From Bradyrhizobium sp. CCGB01 (GTDB lineage Bacteria; Pseudomonadota; Alphaproteobacteria; Rhizobiales; Xanthobacteraceae), in contig NZ_JANADK010000001.1 of the NCBI RefSeq assembly GCF_024199795.1, positions 7,502,001 to 7,566,000 on the forward strand: 64,000 nucleotides of DNA. Reading direction: 5' to 3'. Shown here piece by piece: positions 19,764 to 28,941 of this stretch (position 1 is its first letter; each line of letters starts with the position of its first letter). The notes under the pieces were generated by a model. The model was not told where the DNA came from and ran no database searches. It saw only the letters and a list, made by a program, of their open reading frames with translations. Made by a program: the position numbers and the translations under genes.

Positions 19764-21086
19764 TCAGAAGCCCTCGCGTAGCCATCGTCCGACCTTTCCA
19801 AAATAACCGCCCGTCCCTGTCTTGACCTGCTGCCGCGTATGCCGCGGTTCGACATGCTCGTGGTGAACATATTGCGGGTAGACGAGGAGCCCCGCCGGCA
19901 CCGCGAACGCGGCGTTCTTCGCCTCGTTGGGCAGCCGGCCGAAACCGAGCGGACGTCCGATCCGCACGGGCCGGCCGAAAATCTGGGTGCCGAGTTCGAC
20001 GAGACCGGTGAGCTGCGAGGCGCCGCCGGAGAGCACGACGCGACCGTTGGGCTCTGAGGCGAAGGGCGAATCCTTCAGCTTGTCCCGAACCATTTCGAAG
20101 ACTTCCTCGGCACGGTGCTTGACGATGTTGGCAATGGTGGCGCGAGAGACGATCTGCGGCAGATCCTGCTCGTCACCGGCTGTCGGTACAGACATCAGCT
20201 CACGCGAGTCCGATCCGCCGGTGATGACGGTCCCGTATAACGTCTTGATTCGCTCGGCATCGGCAATGGTCGCGGAGAGGCCACGCGCGAGATCCATCGT
20301 GATGTGTTGCCCGCCGAGCGCAAAGCCCGCCGCATGCACGAAGCGGCCGCCGGAATAGACCGCGATCGTCGTGGTGCCAGCGCCCATTTCGACGACGGCC
20401 GCGCCGAGATCGGCCTCGTCGTCGGTCAGCACCGACAGGCCGGCCACGTAGGGGCTCGCCGCCACGGCTTCGACATTGATGTGGCAGCGCTCCACCGCCA
20501 GCATCACGTTACGGGCGACGGTGGCATCGCAGGTGACGACGTTCATGTCGACGCCGAACTGATGCGCGACCATGCCGCGGGCATCGCGGATGCCCTTGAC
20601 GCCGTCGAGCGTGTAGCCGACCGGCAGCGCGTGCAGCACAGTGCGGCCTTCGCCGGTGGCGTGGCGCATGCCGGTGGAGGTGACGCGGCTGACATCGGCC
20701 GCCGTCACCGCGCCACCGCGGATATCGGCCGCGGCTTCGACCAGCTGGCCGGAAAGCCGGCCTCCGGAGACCGACAGCAGCACGGACTCGACCCGCACCT
20801 TGGCCATCTTCTCCGCCAGCCCGACGGCCTGGCGCACCGCCTGCTCGCATTCGGCAAGATCGATCACCGCGCCGGCCTTCATGCCGCGCGACTGGATCTG
20901 GCTGTAACCGATCAATTCCACCGCATGGGTACGGCCGCGCAAGGCGTCGCTCGGCGCCGACGGCTTCAGCCGCGCGATCATGCAGGCGATCTTGCTGGTG
21001 CCGATGTCGAGGCAGGCGACGAGGCCGCCGCGCTTGTGCGGCATCGGCCGCGTCTTCGGGGTCTGGGTGCGATCAAGACCGGTCAT
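19764..21086 (-). CDS. ftsA: Cell division protein FtsA
   Basis: A 440-residue actin-like ATPase that anchors FtsZ filaments to the membrane and recruits the divisome. The phosphate-1 loop is CLDIGTSKIACMIA, followed by the SHS2 (1C) domain region with the YSQIQSRGMKAGAVIDL segment. The second phosphate region is AAVVEMGAGTTTIAVYSGG and the adenosine motif VVLSGGASQLTGL. The last residues, GKVGRWLREGF, form the amphipathic membrane-targeting helix. Its ATG overlaps the ftsQ stop by 4 bp, so translation is probably coupled. Confidence 0.96.
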   Translation of the reverse strand: MTGLDRTQTPKTRPMPHKRGGLVACLDIGTSKIACMIARLKPSAPSDALRGRTHAVELIGYSQIQSRGMKAGAVIDLAECEQAVRQAVGLAEKMAKVRVESVLLSVSGGRLSGQLVEAAADIRGGAVTAADVSRVTSTGMRHATGEGRTVLHALPVGYTLDGVKGIRDARGMVAHQFGVDMNVVTCDATVARNVMLAVERCHINVEAVAASPYVAGLSVLTDDEADLGAAVVEMGAGTTTIAVYSGGRFVHAAGFALGGQHITMDLARGLSATIADAERIKTLYGTVITGGSDSRELMSVPTAGDEQDLPQIVSRATIANIVKHRAEEVFEMVRDKLKDSPFASEPNGRVVLSGGASQLTGLVELGTQIFGRPVRIGRPLGFGRLPNEAKNAAFAVPAGLLVYPQYVHHEHVEPRHTRQQVKTGTGGYFGKVGRWLREGF

Positions 21087-22099
21087 GCGGCGTCCCCGGC
21101 CTTCTTTTTCTTCTTGTCCTTGAACAGGTCCTCGCGCGCCTTGGCGGCGTCGTCGGACAGCTGCACCACCAGACGATCGGGCAGGCGCATGTCGACGGCG
21201 ACGATGTCGCGGGAGAACAGCTTGTCCTCCTTGTCGAGCCTGGACAGCGTCGCAAGAGCGTTGCCGACGTCCTGCTCGGGCAGACGAATATCGAGGCCGT
21301 CCTTGAGCCTCAGGTTCCAGCGCCGTTCGCCGACATAGATCGCGGCCTTGGTCACCGAATTGATCTGCGGATAGCGCGCCAGCAGCGCCAGGAAATCGCG
21401 CGCCTGGGTGTCGGCGCCCTTGCCGACCACGAGCGGCAGCGACAGGAACCGGCGCGAGACGTAGGGCTCGAGCACGGCGCCGTCATCGGCGATGACGGAG
21501 AGCCGGCCGGCCTCCTGCCACAGCGCGAACGCCTTGCGCTCGGTGAGCTCGATCATGAGCTGGCCCGGATAGAGCTTCAGCACCGTCGCATCCGCGATCC
21601 AGGGATTGGCCTTGAGCTTGTCGCGCACGGCGTCGGCGTCGAGGAACAGCAGCGAGGAACGGCCGCTGACGCCGCCGACCGCGAGGATCTCGTCCTGGCT
21701 GAGCTGCTTGCGGCCGTTGATCACGACGGAGGTGATGCGGAAGCCGGCGGAATTGGCCAGCGCGTTGCGGGCGTCGCTGACCGCCGTGATGAAATCCTGG
21801 AGATGGCCGCCTTTGACGATGCCGAAGCCGCAGCTGCCAAGCAGCAGCAGAACGGTCATGGTGATCCCGACCCGGCGCGGCAGATAGCGCTCGACCAGCG
21901 CGACCACGCGCGGCGGCGGATCGCGCTCGACCACGGGCTTGGCTTTGGTCCGGATCTTGGCAGCAGCGCGCTTCTCGTCACGCCTCTCCTGCACCCACTC
22001 GCGCAGAAGCACGACCGCTCCGATAGCGGCCGCCTTCAGGTCAGCTTGGGGCCTCAGCGATCTCAGAAACGACCGGGTGAGGCTTCCTGCACCATCCAT
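21083..22099 (-). CDS. ftsQ: Cell division protein FtsQ
   Basis: A 338-residue bitopic membrane protein of the FtsQBL complex that bridges cytoplasmic and periplasmic division proteins. It has a ~90-residue basic cytoplasmic part, one transmembrane helix (GITMTVLLLLGSCGFGIV), a periplasmic POTRA domain (FRITSVVINGRKQLSQDEIL) and the FtsQ beta domain (LYPGQLMIELTERKAFALWQ). The C-terminal tail is Lys-rich (KDKKKKKAG). It follows a 350-bp gap after ddl and overlaps ftsA by 4 bp, so an ftsQ-ftsA-ftsZ subtranscript is likely. Confidence 0.93.
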   Translation of the reverse strand: MDGAGSLTRSFLRSLRPQADLKAAAIGAVVLLREWVQERRDEKRAAAKIRTKAKPVVERDPPPRVVALVERYLPRRVGITMTVLLLLGSCGFGIVKGGHLQDFITAVSDARNALANSAGFRITSVVINGRKQLSQDEILAVGGVSGRSSLLFLDADAVRDKLKANPWIADATVLKLYPGQLMIELTERKAFALWQEAGRLSVIADDGAVLEPYVSRRFLSLPLVVGKGADTQARDFLALLARYPQINSVTKAAIYVGERRWNLRLKDGLDIRLPEQDVGNALATLSRLDKEDKLFSRDIVAVDMRLPDRLVVQLSDDAAKAREDLFKDKKKKKAGDAA

Positions 22100-22449
22100 T
22101 GCACGAGCTCGTCAACAGTTAGCCCGCGACATCGCGCGGGTCCTGGCGAACATGACGTCTCGGACTTGCCGGGCCGGGTGCTGGTCTTCAGAAGTAGAAA
22201 ACCTCTCCCCTTCAAAGCGTTCGCTGGAGGTGACATCACCCGCAACAGCCCACGCGCCGGCAGCCAAAGCGTCATATGCGCCGCCAGCGTTAACCTTCGG
22301 ACGTCCTGGTAAACAAAAGGTAAACTTCGTTAACGCGGGATGCGTTTTGCCCAGGCTTGTGAGGCATTTGTGCCGCGATACCCGGCATTTTACCGGTTTT
22401 GGGTTCCAAAACCGGCCATTTCGCCTGTTCCGCCGTTAACCAGTCCTAA
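22100..22449. other. Intergenic region, 350 bp, between ddl and ftsQ
   Basis: There is no credible gene here. One short open frame overlaps the ftsQ start, but its composition is unconvincing. Several GTTAAC-type AT-rich patches occur near 22264, 22328 and 22434. As the longest gap inside the mur/fts series, it is the best place for an internal promoter serving ftsQAZ. No promoter was identified. Confidence 0.55.
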
Positions 22450-23436
22450 TTATTTTCGCGCGCCCCGCCCGGCGAGCTCGACCAGGCCGCGCAGGAAGTC
22501 GACGAATTCGATGCCTTCGGCTTTCAGCGCCTTGGGGTAGAGCGAGGACTTGGTCAGCCCGGGCAGCGTGTTGGTCTCGAGATAGATCAGCCCCCTGTCC
22601 GAGACGATGAAGTCCGAGCGGGAATAGCCGGTGCAGGACATCGCGCGGTGCGCCAGCATCGCCTGCTCCTTCAGCGCGGCGGTGATCTCGGGCGAAAAAC
22701 GGCCGGGACAGATCTCCTGGGTCGACTTCAGGAGATATTTTGCGGCGTAGTCGAAATTGCCCTCGCCCGGAATGATCTCGATCGGCGGCAGCGAGATGAT
22801 CGAGCCGTCGGTGCGCTCCAGCACGCCGCAGGTGGCCTCGACGCCTGCGATGTAGGGCTCGATCACGTACTCTTCGTGCTTGGCCGCATTGCGGACGGCG
22901 ACGAGATCCTGCCTGGCGTTGACGAAGATCAGGCCATAGCTCGAACCGTCGCGCGCCGGCTTTGCGATCAGCCTTCCGTATTCGGCGAAGGCCTCGTCGA
23001 TCTTGTCCAGCGCAACATTGGCCGGCGGCGTCACGCCGCCAAGCGCAGCGAAATGCTTGGCCGCGACCTTGTCGAAGGCGAGATGCGAGGAGGCCGAGCC
23101 CGAGCCGGTGAACGGGACGCCGCGCGCCTCGCACATCACCTGCAATTCACCGTTCTCCGCGCGCCCGCCATGCAGGCCGAGCACCAGCACGCGGTTCTCG
23201 GCCTTGGCCTGATCCAGCGCCTGCGCCAGCGGAATGCCTGATGTGCCGGGCTTGAACTCGTCCTCGAACGGACGGGCGTGTTCGAGCAGCTGTTTCGACT
23301 GCACCACATGCACCTTGTCCTCGACGTCCCACCACCAGAGATCGGCCTCGGGCAGCGCCTGATGCAGCGCCTGGGCCGAGGCGACCGAGACGAGACGTTC
23401 GCGGTTGGAGCCGCCGAAGAGGATGGTGATGCGCAT
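22450..23436 (-). CDS. ddl: D-alanine--D-alanine ligase (diverged)
   Basis: A 328-residue ATP-grasp ligase expected to make the D-Ala-D-Ala dipeptide used by MurF. The N-terminal domain starts MRITILFGGSNRERLVSVAS and has LGLHGGRAENGELQ in place of the usual HGxxGEDGxxQ. Later motifs are conserved: YVIEPYIAGVEATCGVLE, LKSTQEICPG and LETNTLPGLTKSSLYPKAL (metal and D-Ala binding). Its place between murB and ftsQ matches ddlB of other dcw clusters, 23 bp after murB. The N-terminal divergence (WWWDVEDKVHVV) is a little unusual, but the ligase call is solid. Confidence 0.88.
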   Translation of the reverse strand: MRITILFGGSNRERLVSVASAQALHQALPEADLWWWDVEDKVHVVQSKQLLEHARPFEDEFKPGTSGIPLAQALDQAKAENRVLVLGLHGGRAENGELQVMCEARGVPFTGSGSASSHLAFDKVAAKHFAALGGVTPPANVALDKIDEAFAEYGRLIAKPARDGSSYGLIFVNARQDLVAVRNAAKHEEYVIEPYIAGVEATCGVLERTDGSIISLPPIEIIPGEGNFDYAAKYLLKSTQEICPGRFSPEITAALKEQAMLAHRAMSCTGYSRSDFIVSDRGLIYLETNTLPGLTKSSLYPKALKAEGIEFVDFLRGLVELAGRGARK

Positions 23437-23459
23437 GTTCGTTCGTCGCTTGTCCAGGG

Positions 23460-24380
23460 TTAGCCGGGAATTCCAATCCGCTTGATTTCCCAGTGCAGCT
23501 CAATTCCGGAATTCGCCTTCACGCGTTCACGCACGGTCTCGCCCAGCGTCTCGATGTCGTGCGCGGTGGCGTCGCCCGTGTTGATCAGGAAATTGCAGTG
23601 CATCTCCGAGACCTGCGCGCCGCCGACGCGCAAGCCGCGGCAGCCGGCGGCATCGACCAGCTTCCAGGCGGAATGGCCGGGCGGATTCTTGAAGGTCGAA
23701 CCGCCGGTCTTCTCGCGGATCGGCTGCGCGGTCTCGCGGTGGCCTTGCACCTCCGCCATGCGCGCGCGGATCGCATCAGTGTCCCTGATCTCGCCGCGAA
23801 AGCGCGCCGAGGTGAAGATGATGGAGGGATCGACCCCGCTGTTGCGATAGACGAACTTCATGCCGGCGTTGGAGAACACGTGCTTCGTGCCGTCGCGCCC
23901 GACGCCGCGCGCCTCGATCAGCACGTCCTTGGTCTCGCCGCCATTGGCCCCCGCATTCATGCGCAGCGCGCCGCCGATGGAGCCGGGAATGCCGAAGTAG
24001 AATTCGAGCCCGCCGATATTGGCGCTCGCGGCGACCTCCGCCACGCGCTTGTCGAGCGCGGCAGTTCCGGCGGTGACGATGTCGCCGCTCGCGCTCGCCT
24101 CGCCAAAGGCGCGCGGCGCGAGGCGGATCACCACGCCCGCAATGCCGCCGTCGCGCACGATCAGGTTGGAGCCGACGCCGACGACATAGACGGGAATGTC
24201 GGAAGCGAGATGGGCGAGGAAATAAGCGAGATCATCCTCGTCCGCCGGCGTGAACAGCACCTGCGCGGGACCGCCGACGCGAAACCAGGTGAGCTCGGCG
24301 AGCGACTGGTTGGCCAGCATCCGGCCGCGTAGATCGGGCATCGCGGCTTTGAGCGAGGGGGTGATGTCGGGAAATCCCAC
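23460..24380 (-). CDS. murB: UDP-N-acetylenolpyruvoylglucosamine reductase
   Basis: A 306-residue FAD enzyme that reduces UDP-GlcNAc-enolpyruvate to UDP-MurNAc. The FAD-binding region shows [21 protein letters not shown] and [43 protein letters not shown] is the conserved substrate loop, and [13 protein letters not shown] [16 protein letters not shown] contains the catalytic Ser. It is a type IIa MurB by length. It is 4 bp from murC and 23 bp from ddl, so it lies within a tightly spaced operon. Confidence 0.96.
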   Translation of the reverse strand: MGFPDITPSLKAAMPDLRGRMLANQSLAELTWFRVGGPAQVLFTPADEDDLAYFLAHLASDIPVYVVGVGSNLIVRDGGIAGVVIRLAPRAFGEASASGDIVTAGTAALDKRVAEVAASANIGGLEFYFGIPGSIGGALRMNAGANGGETKDVLIEARGVGRDGTKHVFSNAGMKFVYRNSGVDPSIIFTSARFRGEIRDTDAIRARMAEVQGHRETAQPIREKTGGSTFKNPPGHSAWKLVDAAGCRGLRVGGAQVSEMHCNFLINTGDATAHDIETLGETVRERVKANSGIELHWEIKRIGIPG

Positions 24381-24384
24381 TGCC

Positions 24385-25788
24385 CTACCCCAGCGCCTTC
24401 AATTCGCCGGGCAGCGCATACGCCCATTGCGTGATGTTGCCGGCGCCAAGGCACACGACGAGATCGCCCGGCTTCGCCAGCCCCTTGACGATGCCCGCAA
24501 GCTCCGGCGCCGCCGGCAGCCCGATCACCTCGCGGTGGCCGTGGGCGCGCAGGCCCGCGACGAAATGATCGCGATCGATGCCGTCGATCGGCGCTTCGCC
24601 GGCAGCATAGACGTCGGCGACAACAACCGCGTCCGCATCGTTGAAGCAGGTGCAAAATTCCTCGAACAGCGATTGCAGGCGGGTGTAGCGATGCGGCTGC
24701 ACCACGGCGACGATCTTGCCGTTGGTGGATTCCCGCGCCGCCTTCAACACTGCTGCGATCTCGACGGGATGATGACCGTAATCGTCGATCACCGTGACGC
24801 CGTTCCACTCGCCGGTCTTGGTAAAGCGGCGCTTGACGCCGCCGAAGCCTGCGATCGCCTTGCGGATCGCCTCGTCCGACACACCGAGCTCGCGCGCGAC
24901 CGCAATCGCGGCCGTCGCGTTGGAAGCATTGTGGCGGCCCGGCATCGGCAGCATGAGATCGGCGATCTCATGCATGGCGCCGGTCTTGCGATCTCGGAAC
25001 GCGACCTTGAACTTCGATCCGCCGCCCATCGGGGTGAGATCGACGAACCGGACATCGGCCTGCGGATTCTCACCATAGGTGATGATGCGGCGATCCTCAA
25101 TCCTGCCGACGAGGCTTTGCACGACGGGATGATCGATGCACATCACGGCGAAGCCGTAGAACGGCAGGTTCTCGACGAAATGCCGGAACGCGTCCTGCAC
25201 GGCCTCGAAGGTCTTGAAGTGGTCGAGATGCTCGGGGTCGACATTGGTGACGATCGCGACGTCGGTCGGCAGCTTCAGGAATGTGCCGTCGCTCTCGTCG
25301 GCTTCGACCACCATCCACTCGCCGGCGCCAAGCCGCGCATTCGAGCCATAGGCGTTGATGATGCCGCCGTTGATCACGGTGGGATCGAGGTCGCCGGCAT
25401 CGAGCAGCGTTGCGACCATCGTGGTCGTGGTGGTCTTGCCGTGGGTGCCGGCGATGGCGACGCAGCTCTTCAGCCGCATCAGCTCGGCCAGCATCTCGGC
25501 GCGGCGAACCACGGGAATGCGGCGCTCGCGCGCCGCCATCAGCTCCGGATTGTCACGCTTGATCGCGGTGGACACGACGACGACCGCAGCGCCGTCGACA
25601 TTCTCGGCCTTGTGGCCGACCGAGACCTTTGCGCCCTTCTTGCGGAGGCGATCGAGATTGTAATTGTCGGAGGCGTCCGAGCCTTGCACGGCATAGCCGA
25701 GATTGACCAGCACCTCGGCGATGCCGCTCATGCCGATCCCGCCGATCCCGACGAAGTGGATGGGTCCGATCTCGCGCGGCAGTCTCAT
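24385..25788 (-). CDS. murC: UDP-N-acetylmuramate--L-alanine ligase
   Basis: A 467-residue Mur ligase adding L-Ala to UDP-MurNAc. The N-terminal Rossmann loop is [15 protein letters not shown] (11-25), the ATP loop is [12 protein letters not shown] (111-122), and the C-terminal domain has [29 protein letters not shown] and VQPHRYTR. The start at 25788 is the ATG that gives the standard MurC N-terminus. An upstream in-frame start would add 13 unsupported residues. It is 122 bp downstream of murG. Confidence 0.96.
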   Translation of the reverse strand: MRLPREIGPIHFVGIGGIGMSGIAEVLVNLGYAVQGSDASDNYNLDRLRKKGAKVSVGHKAENVDGAAVVVVSTAIKRDNPELMAARERRIPVVRRAEMLAELMRLKSCVAIAGTHGKTTTTTMVATLLDAGDLDPTVINGGIINAYGSNARLGAGEWMVVEADESDGTFLKLPTDVAIVTNVDPEHLDHFKTFEAVQDAFRHFVENLPFYGFAVMCIDHPVVQSLVGRIEDRRIITYGENPQADVRFVDLTPMGGGSKFKVAFRDRKTGAMHEIADLMLPMPGRHNASNATAAIAVARELGVSDEAIRKAIAGFGGVKRRFTKTGEWNGVTVIDDYGHHPVEIAAVLKAARESTNGKIVAVVQPHRYTRLQSLFEEFCTCFNDADAVVVADVYAAGEAPIDGIDRDHFVAGLRAHGHREVIGLPAAPELAGIVKGLAKPGDLVVCLGAGNITQWAYALPGELKALG

Positions 25789-25910
25789 GCTCTGTTCCCT
25801 GACCTCGCCGCCGGAAAAAGGCGGCATCTGGCGAAGGTCACGGCCAAATCAGCCGCGCCGTTCCTACTGGATGCCCCGCTTTAGAAGGCGAAGACAAGGG
25901 CTTTTTCGCG

Positions 25911-27011
25911 TCAGATTCCCGCGACCTTGACCACCAGATCGGCCAGCCGCTCGGCGGCATCGAGCCGGCCGGCGCCGCGGGCGGCTTCGGCCATGGATGC
26001 AAGGCGCGCGGGCGCGGCGGCGAAGGCGGAGATCTCGGCGGCGAGCCGGTCGGAGGTGAACTCGGTCTGCGGGATGCGGACCGCGCCGTCGACCTTGACC
26101 AGCACGCCGGCATTGGCGAACTGGTCCTGGTCGATCGAGCCGGGCAGCGGCACCAGGATCGAGGGCCGTCCGATCGCGGCGAGCTCGGCGACCGTGCCGG
26201 CGCCGGAGCGCGACACCACCAGATGGTTGGAGGCGAGCCGTGCCGGCAGATCGGTGAAGAACGGCGCGAGCTCGGCATTGATCTTGAGCTTGTCGTAGAC
26301 CGCGCGGACGCGGCTCATGTCCTCGTCGCGGACCTGCTGGGTCAGGATCAGCCGGCTCCACAGCGCAGGTTCGAGCCGCTCGATCGCGCCGGGCACGATG
26401 TCGGCCATGATGCGCGCGCCCTGGCTGCCGCCGACGACCAGCAGGCGCAGCGGTCCGCTCACCTCGGGCGCGGCATACGGAACAGCGGCCGCAGCGAGGA
26501 CTGCCGGACGCATCGGCGTGCCGACCGTCGTGGTCTTGCCTGATAGCGCCGGATCGCGGTCGAGCACGCCGGGCAGCGACGTCGCGATGGCGCGGACGCG
26601 GCCTGACAGGAACCGGTTGGCGCGGCCGAGCACGGCGTTGGCGTCGTGGATGATGCCGGGCACGCCGGCGAACTTTGCGGCGACCAGCGGCGGCAGCGTT
26701 GGGTAACCGCCGAAGCCGACGACGGCGACCGGCTTCAATCGCTTGATCAAGCGATAAGCGGAGAGCGTGCCGGCGGCGAGCGTGAGGCCGGCATAGGCCA
26801 GCTGCAACGGATTGCGGCCGCGCGCGGTCTCGCTTCTGACGACGTCGATCGTGTCCTTGCTGAACTGCCCGCTATAGCGCAGCGCGCGCTCGTCCGTGAC
26901 GAGGCGGACGCGAAAGCCGCGCTGGATCAGCTCGACGCCGAGCGCCTCGGCCGGAAACAGATGGCCGCCGGTGCCGCCCGCGGCAAGAAGAATCAGGGGG
27001 GACGTGGTCAT
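25911..27011 (-). CDS. murG: Lipid II synthase (UDP-GlcNAc transferase) MurG
   Basis: A 366-residue GT-B glycosyltransferase that transfers GlcNAc to lipid I on the cytoplasmic face. GGTGGHLFPAEALG (12-25) is the first diagnostic glycine loop. VGFGGYPTLPPLVAA and LLVVGGSQGARIM follow. The UDP-GlcNAc site VVSRSGAGTVAELAAIGRPSILVPLPGSIDQDQFANA is intact. It is preceded by ftsW with a 110-bp gap holding a palindromic element. Confidence 0.96.
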   Translation of the reverse strand: MTTSPLILLAAGGTGGHLFPAEALGVELIQRGFRVRLVTDERALRYSGQFSKDTIDVVRSETARGRNPLQLAYAGLTLAAGTLSAYRLIKRLKPVAVVGFGGYPTLPPLVAAKFAGVPGIIHDANAVLGRANRFLSGRVRAIATSLPGVLDRDPALSGKTTTVGTPMRPAVLAAAAVPYAAPEVSGPLRLLVVGGSQGARIMADIVPGAIERLEPALWSRLILTQQVRDEDMSRVRAVYDKLKINAELAPFFTDLPARLASNHLVVSRSGAGTVAELAAIGRPSILVPLPGSIDQDQFANAGVLVKVDGAVRIPQTEFTSDRLAAEISAFAAAPARLASMAEAARGAGRLDAAERLADLVVKVAGI

Positions 27012-27037
27012 AAATGCCCTTTTACAAGGCCTTTGCC

Positions 27038-27115
27038 GTCATTGCGAGCGCAGCGAAGCAATCCAGACTGTCCCCGCAGAAGGATTCTGGATTGCTTCGC
27101 TGCGCTCGCAATGAC
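27038..27115. repeat. REP-like palindrome inside the dcw operon
   Basis: GTCATTGCGAGCGCAGCGAA at the left and TTCGCTGCGCTCGCAATGAC at the right pair almost perfectly, enclosing CAATCCAGA / TCTGGATTG. It sits in the short gap between ftsW and murG, which are otherwise in one transcription unit, so it probably forms a long hairpin in the mRNA. Confidence 0.85.
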
Positions 27116-27121
27116 GAAAGA

Positions 27122-28273
27122 CTAGGCGTAGCTGCGCATCGCGTCGGCGCGGCCGCTGGCCTCGACCTCGGTGCGCGGACGCAGCCGCGTCAGCGCCAGC
27201 ATCATGCCGACGCCATAGGCGAGCGACACGATCGAGGAGCCGCCATAGGAGATGAAGGGCAGCGTCATGCCCTTGGCGGGGATGAGCTGGAGGTTGACCG
27301 ACATGTTGATCGCGGCCTGCACGCCGAACAGGATCGCAAGGCCCGACGCCGCAAAGCGCGAGAACATGTCCTCATTGGCATAGGCGCGCGAGAGCGTGCG
27401 GATCACGACGAATGCGAACAGCGCCAGCATCGCAAGGCACAGGATGATACCGAACTCCTCGGCGGCAACCGCGAACACGAAGTCGGTGTGGCTGTCCGGC
27501 AGGCTGCGCTTGGCGATCCCCTCGCCCGGTCCGAGGCCGAACCATCCACCGTTGTAGAAGGCTTCCATGGCGGTATCGACCTGGAAGGTGTCGCCGGAGG
27601 CCGGGTTCATGAAGCGCTTGATACGGCCGGCGACGTGCGGAACGAACAGATAGGCGCTGAACAGACCGGCCGCTCCGAGCCCGGCAAGACCAAATACCCA
27701 GATCATACGCATGCCCGCGATGAAGAACAGCGAGCCCCACACCATCAGGATCAGCATGGTCTGGCCGAAGTCCGGCTCCATCACCAGCAGCGCGACCAGC
27801 ATCATCAGCAGCACCAGCGCCATCGAGGTCGCCGGCATCTCCGGCCGCTTGGTCGATTCCGCGAACAGCCAGGCCGCGATGACGACGAACGACGGTTTTG
27901 CGATTTCGGAAGCCTGGATGTTGACGCCGAGCAGCGTGATCCAGCGCCGCGAGCCCTTCACCTCGGGGCCGATCGCGAGCGTCAGCACGATCAGGATGAT
28001 GCTCGCAGCGAAGATGATCAGCGCGCTGCGGCGGATCGCGCGCGGCGTCAGGAAGGAGACCCCGAGCAGCACCATGCAGGACGGCGCCAGGAACATCACG
28101 TGGCGGCTGAAGAAATGGAACGGATCAAGCCCGATGCGGGTCGCAACCGGCGGGCTCGCCGCCAGCGACAGGATCACCCCGGTCAGCATCAGCGCCAGGA
28201 TGGCGCCCATCAGCGGCTTGTCGACGGTCCACCACCACTCGGAAAAGGGGGTGCGTTCTTCACGGGAGAGCAT
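27122..28273 (-). CDS. ftsW: Septal peptidoglycan glycosyltransferase FtsW
   Basis: A 383-residue SEDS-family polytopic protein that polymerises lipid II together with FtsI. It has about ten transmembrane helices. Diagnostic stretches include RWITLLGVNIQASEIAKPSFV, MEPDFGQTMLI, GGWFGLGPGEGIAKRSLPDSHTDFVFAVAAEEFG and INMSVNLQLIPAKGMTLPFISYGGSS. The start at 28273 (MLSREERTPFS) gives the normal length. The frame continues upstream but has no support. It is separated from the small membrane-protein gene by 261 bp containing a palindromic element. Confidence 0.95.
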   Translation of the reverse strand: MLSREERTPFSEWWWTVDKPLMGAILALMLTGVILSLAASPPVATRIGLDPFHFFSRHVMFLAPSCMVLLGVSFLTPRAIRRSALIIFAASIILIVLTLAIGPEVKGSRRWITLLGVNIQASEIAKPSFVVIAAWLFAESTKRPEMPATSMALVLLMMLVALLVMEPDFGQTMLILMVWGSLFFIAGMRMIWVFGLAGLGAAGLFSAYLFVPHVAGRIKRFMNPASGDTFQVDTAMEAFYNGGWFGLGPGEGIAKRSLPDSHTDFVFAVAAEEFGIILCLAMLALFAFVVIRTLSRAYANEDMFSRFAASGLAILFGVQAAINMSVNLQLIPAKGMTLPFISYGGSSIVSLAYGVGMMLALTRLRPRTEVEASGRADAMRSYA

Positions 28274-28385
28274 GGGCGGCCGCTTTCGGACAGAGGTCCG
28301 TCCATTGGTCGCCGAGGTTGGTTTACGGGGGGTTAATGAAATGTGGATGTTTGAAGATGATCTCCGCAGCGTCCACAAAACACAC

Positions 28386-28487
28386 TGTCGTGCCCCGGCT
28401 TGACCGGGGCATCCAGTACGCCGCGGCCTTTCGGCTCAAGCGTCGTCTCTGGAATACTGGGTCGCCCGGCCAAGCCGGGCGACGACA
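28386..28487. repeat. REP-like element with CCAGTACGCCG / GGAATACTGG core
   Basis: TGTCGTGCCCCGGCTTGACC at the left end and a GCCGGGCGACGACA right end flank ATCCAGTACGCCG and TCTGGAATACTGGGT. It is the same family as 9698-9800 and 49214-49389. It lies between ftsW and the small gene, inside the dcw cluster. Confidence 0.85.
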
Positions 28488-28534
28488 GCGGAGCAAGCGA
28501 TAGCCGCCTGCCTTCAAACCACCGGCTTCGCGCC

Positions 28535-28939
28535 CTACTCGTAATTGATCGCAATATCCCCCGCGCGCGGATCGCGCTTGTAGATCTGGTCAGGCCCGGG
28601 AATGAAGCCGATCCTGACGGCTCGCTCACTGCTCCAGACGACGACAACATCGAGATGGCCGCGCACGCTGAGAAAGGTCGGCGTGCTCTCGGGCGAGAAC
28701 GTCCGGCCGCGCGCAATGATGCTGGCTTGCGTGCTGTCGGGCACCGTCGCTCCGCACGACTTCCAGACCACGACGACCAATTGGCTACCGCTCGGCGAGG
28801 CAAACGCGCGCTGGCGAACGACGCGGCATGCGCCGAAGCCGCTCATGACATTGTCGACGATGACAACGAAGACAAAGCCCGCGACGATCGGAACAGCAAG
28901 GGCAGCAACGACAAGTCCGATCCGGCGTCGCCGCGGCAT
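28535..28939 (-). CDS. Small membrane-anchored protein of unknown function in the dcw cluster
   Basis: A 134-residue protein with a basic start (MPRRRRIG), one transmembrane segment (LVVAALAVPIVAGFVFVVIV) and a ~105-residue extracytoplasmic part. That part holds SPSGSQLVVVVWKSCGATVPDSTQASI, which resembles the 'SPDG...CGATTxxxTQVS' motif of a widespread uncharacterised family, and ends with WSSERAVRIGFI. Two Cys (in FGACR and KSCGAT) could form a disulfide. The ATG at 28939 is 2 bp beyond the murD stop (an alternative GTG at 28945 overlaps it), so it is probably translationally coupled to murD. No function is known. Its position between murD and ftsW is not part of the classical dcw set. Confidence 0.78.
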   Translation of the reverse strand: MPRRRRIGLVVAALAVPIVAGFVFVVIVDNVMSGFGACRVVRQRAFASPSGSQLVVVVWKSCGATVPDSTQASIIARGRTFSPESTPTFLSVRGHLDVVVVWSSERAVRIGFIPGPDQIYKRDPRAGDIAINYE

Positions 28940-28941
28940 CC

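Noticed and set aside
22258..22345. CtrA-type sites in the gap upstream of ftsQ
   Set aside because: Several TTAA tetramers occur (in GTTAAC), but none is paired with another TTAA at 7-bp spacing.
27014..28336. 440-codon plus-strand frame opposite ftsW
   Set aside because: Antisense to ftsW and starts inside a palindromic repeat. Composition is typical of high-GC shadows.
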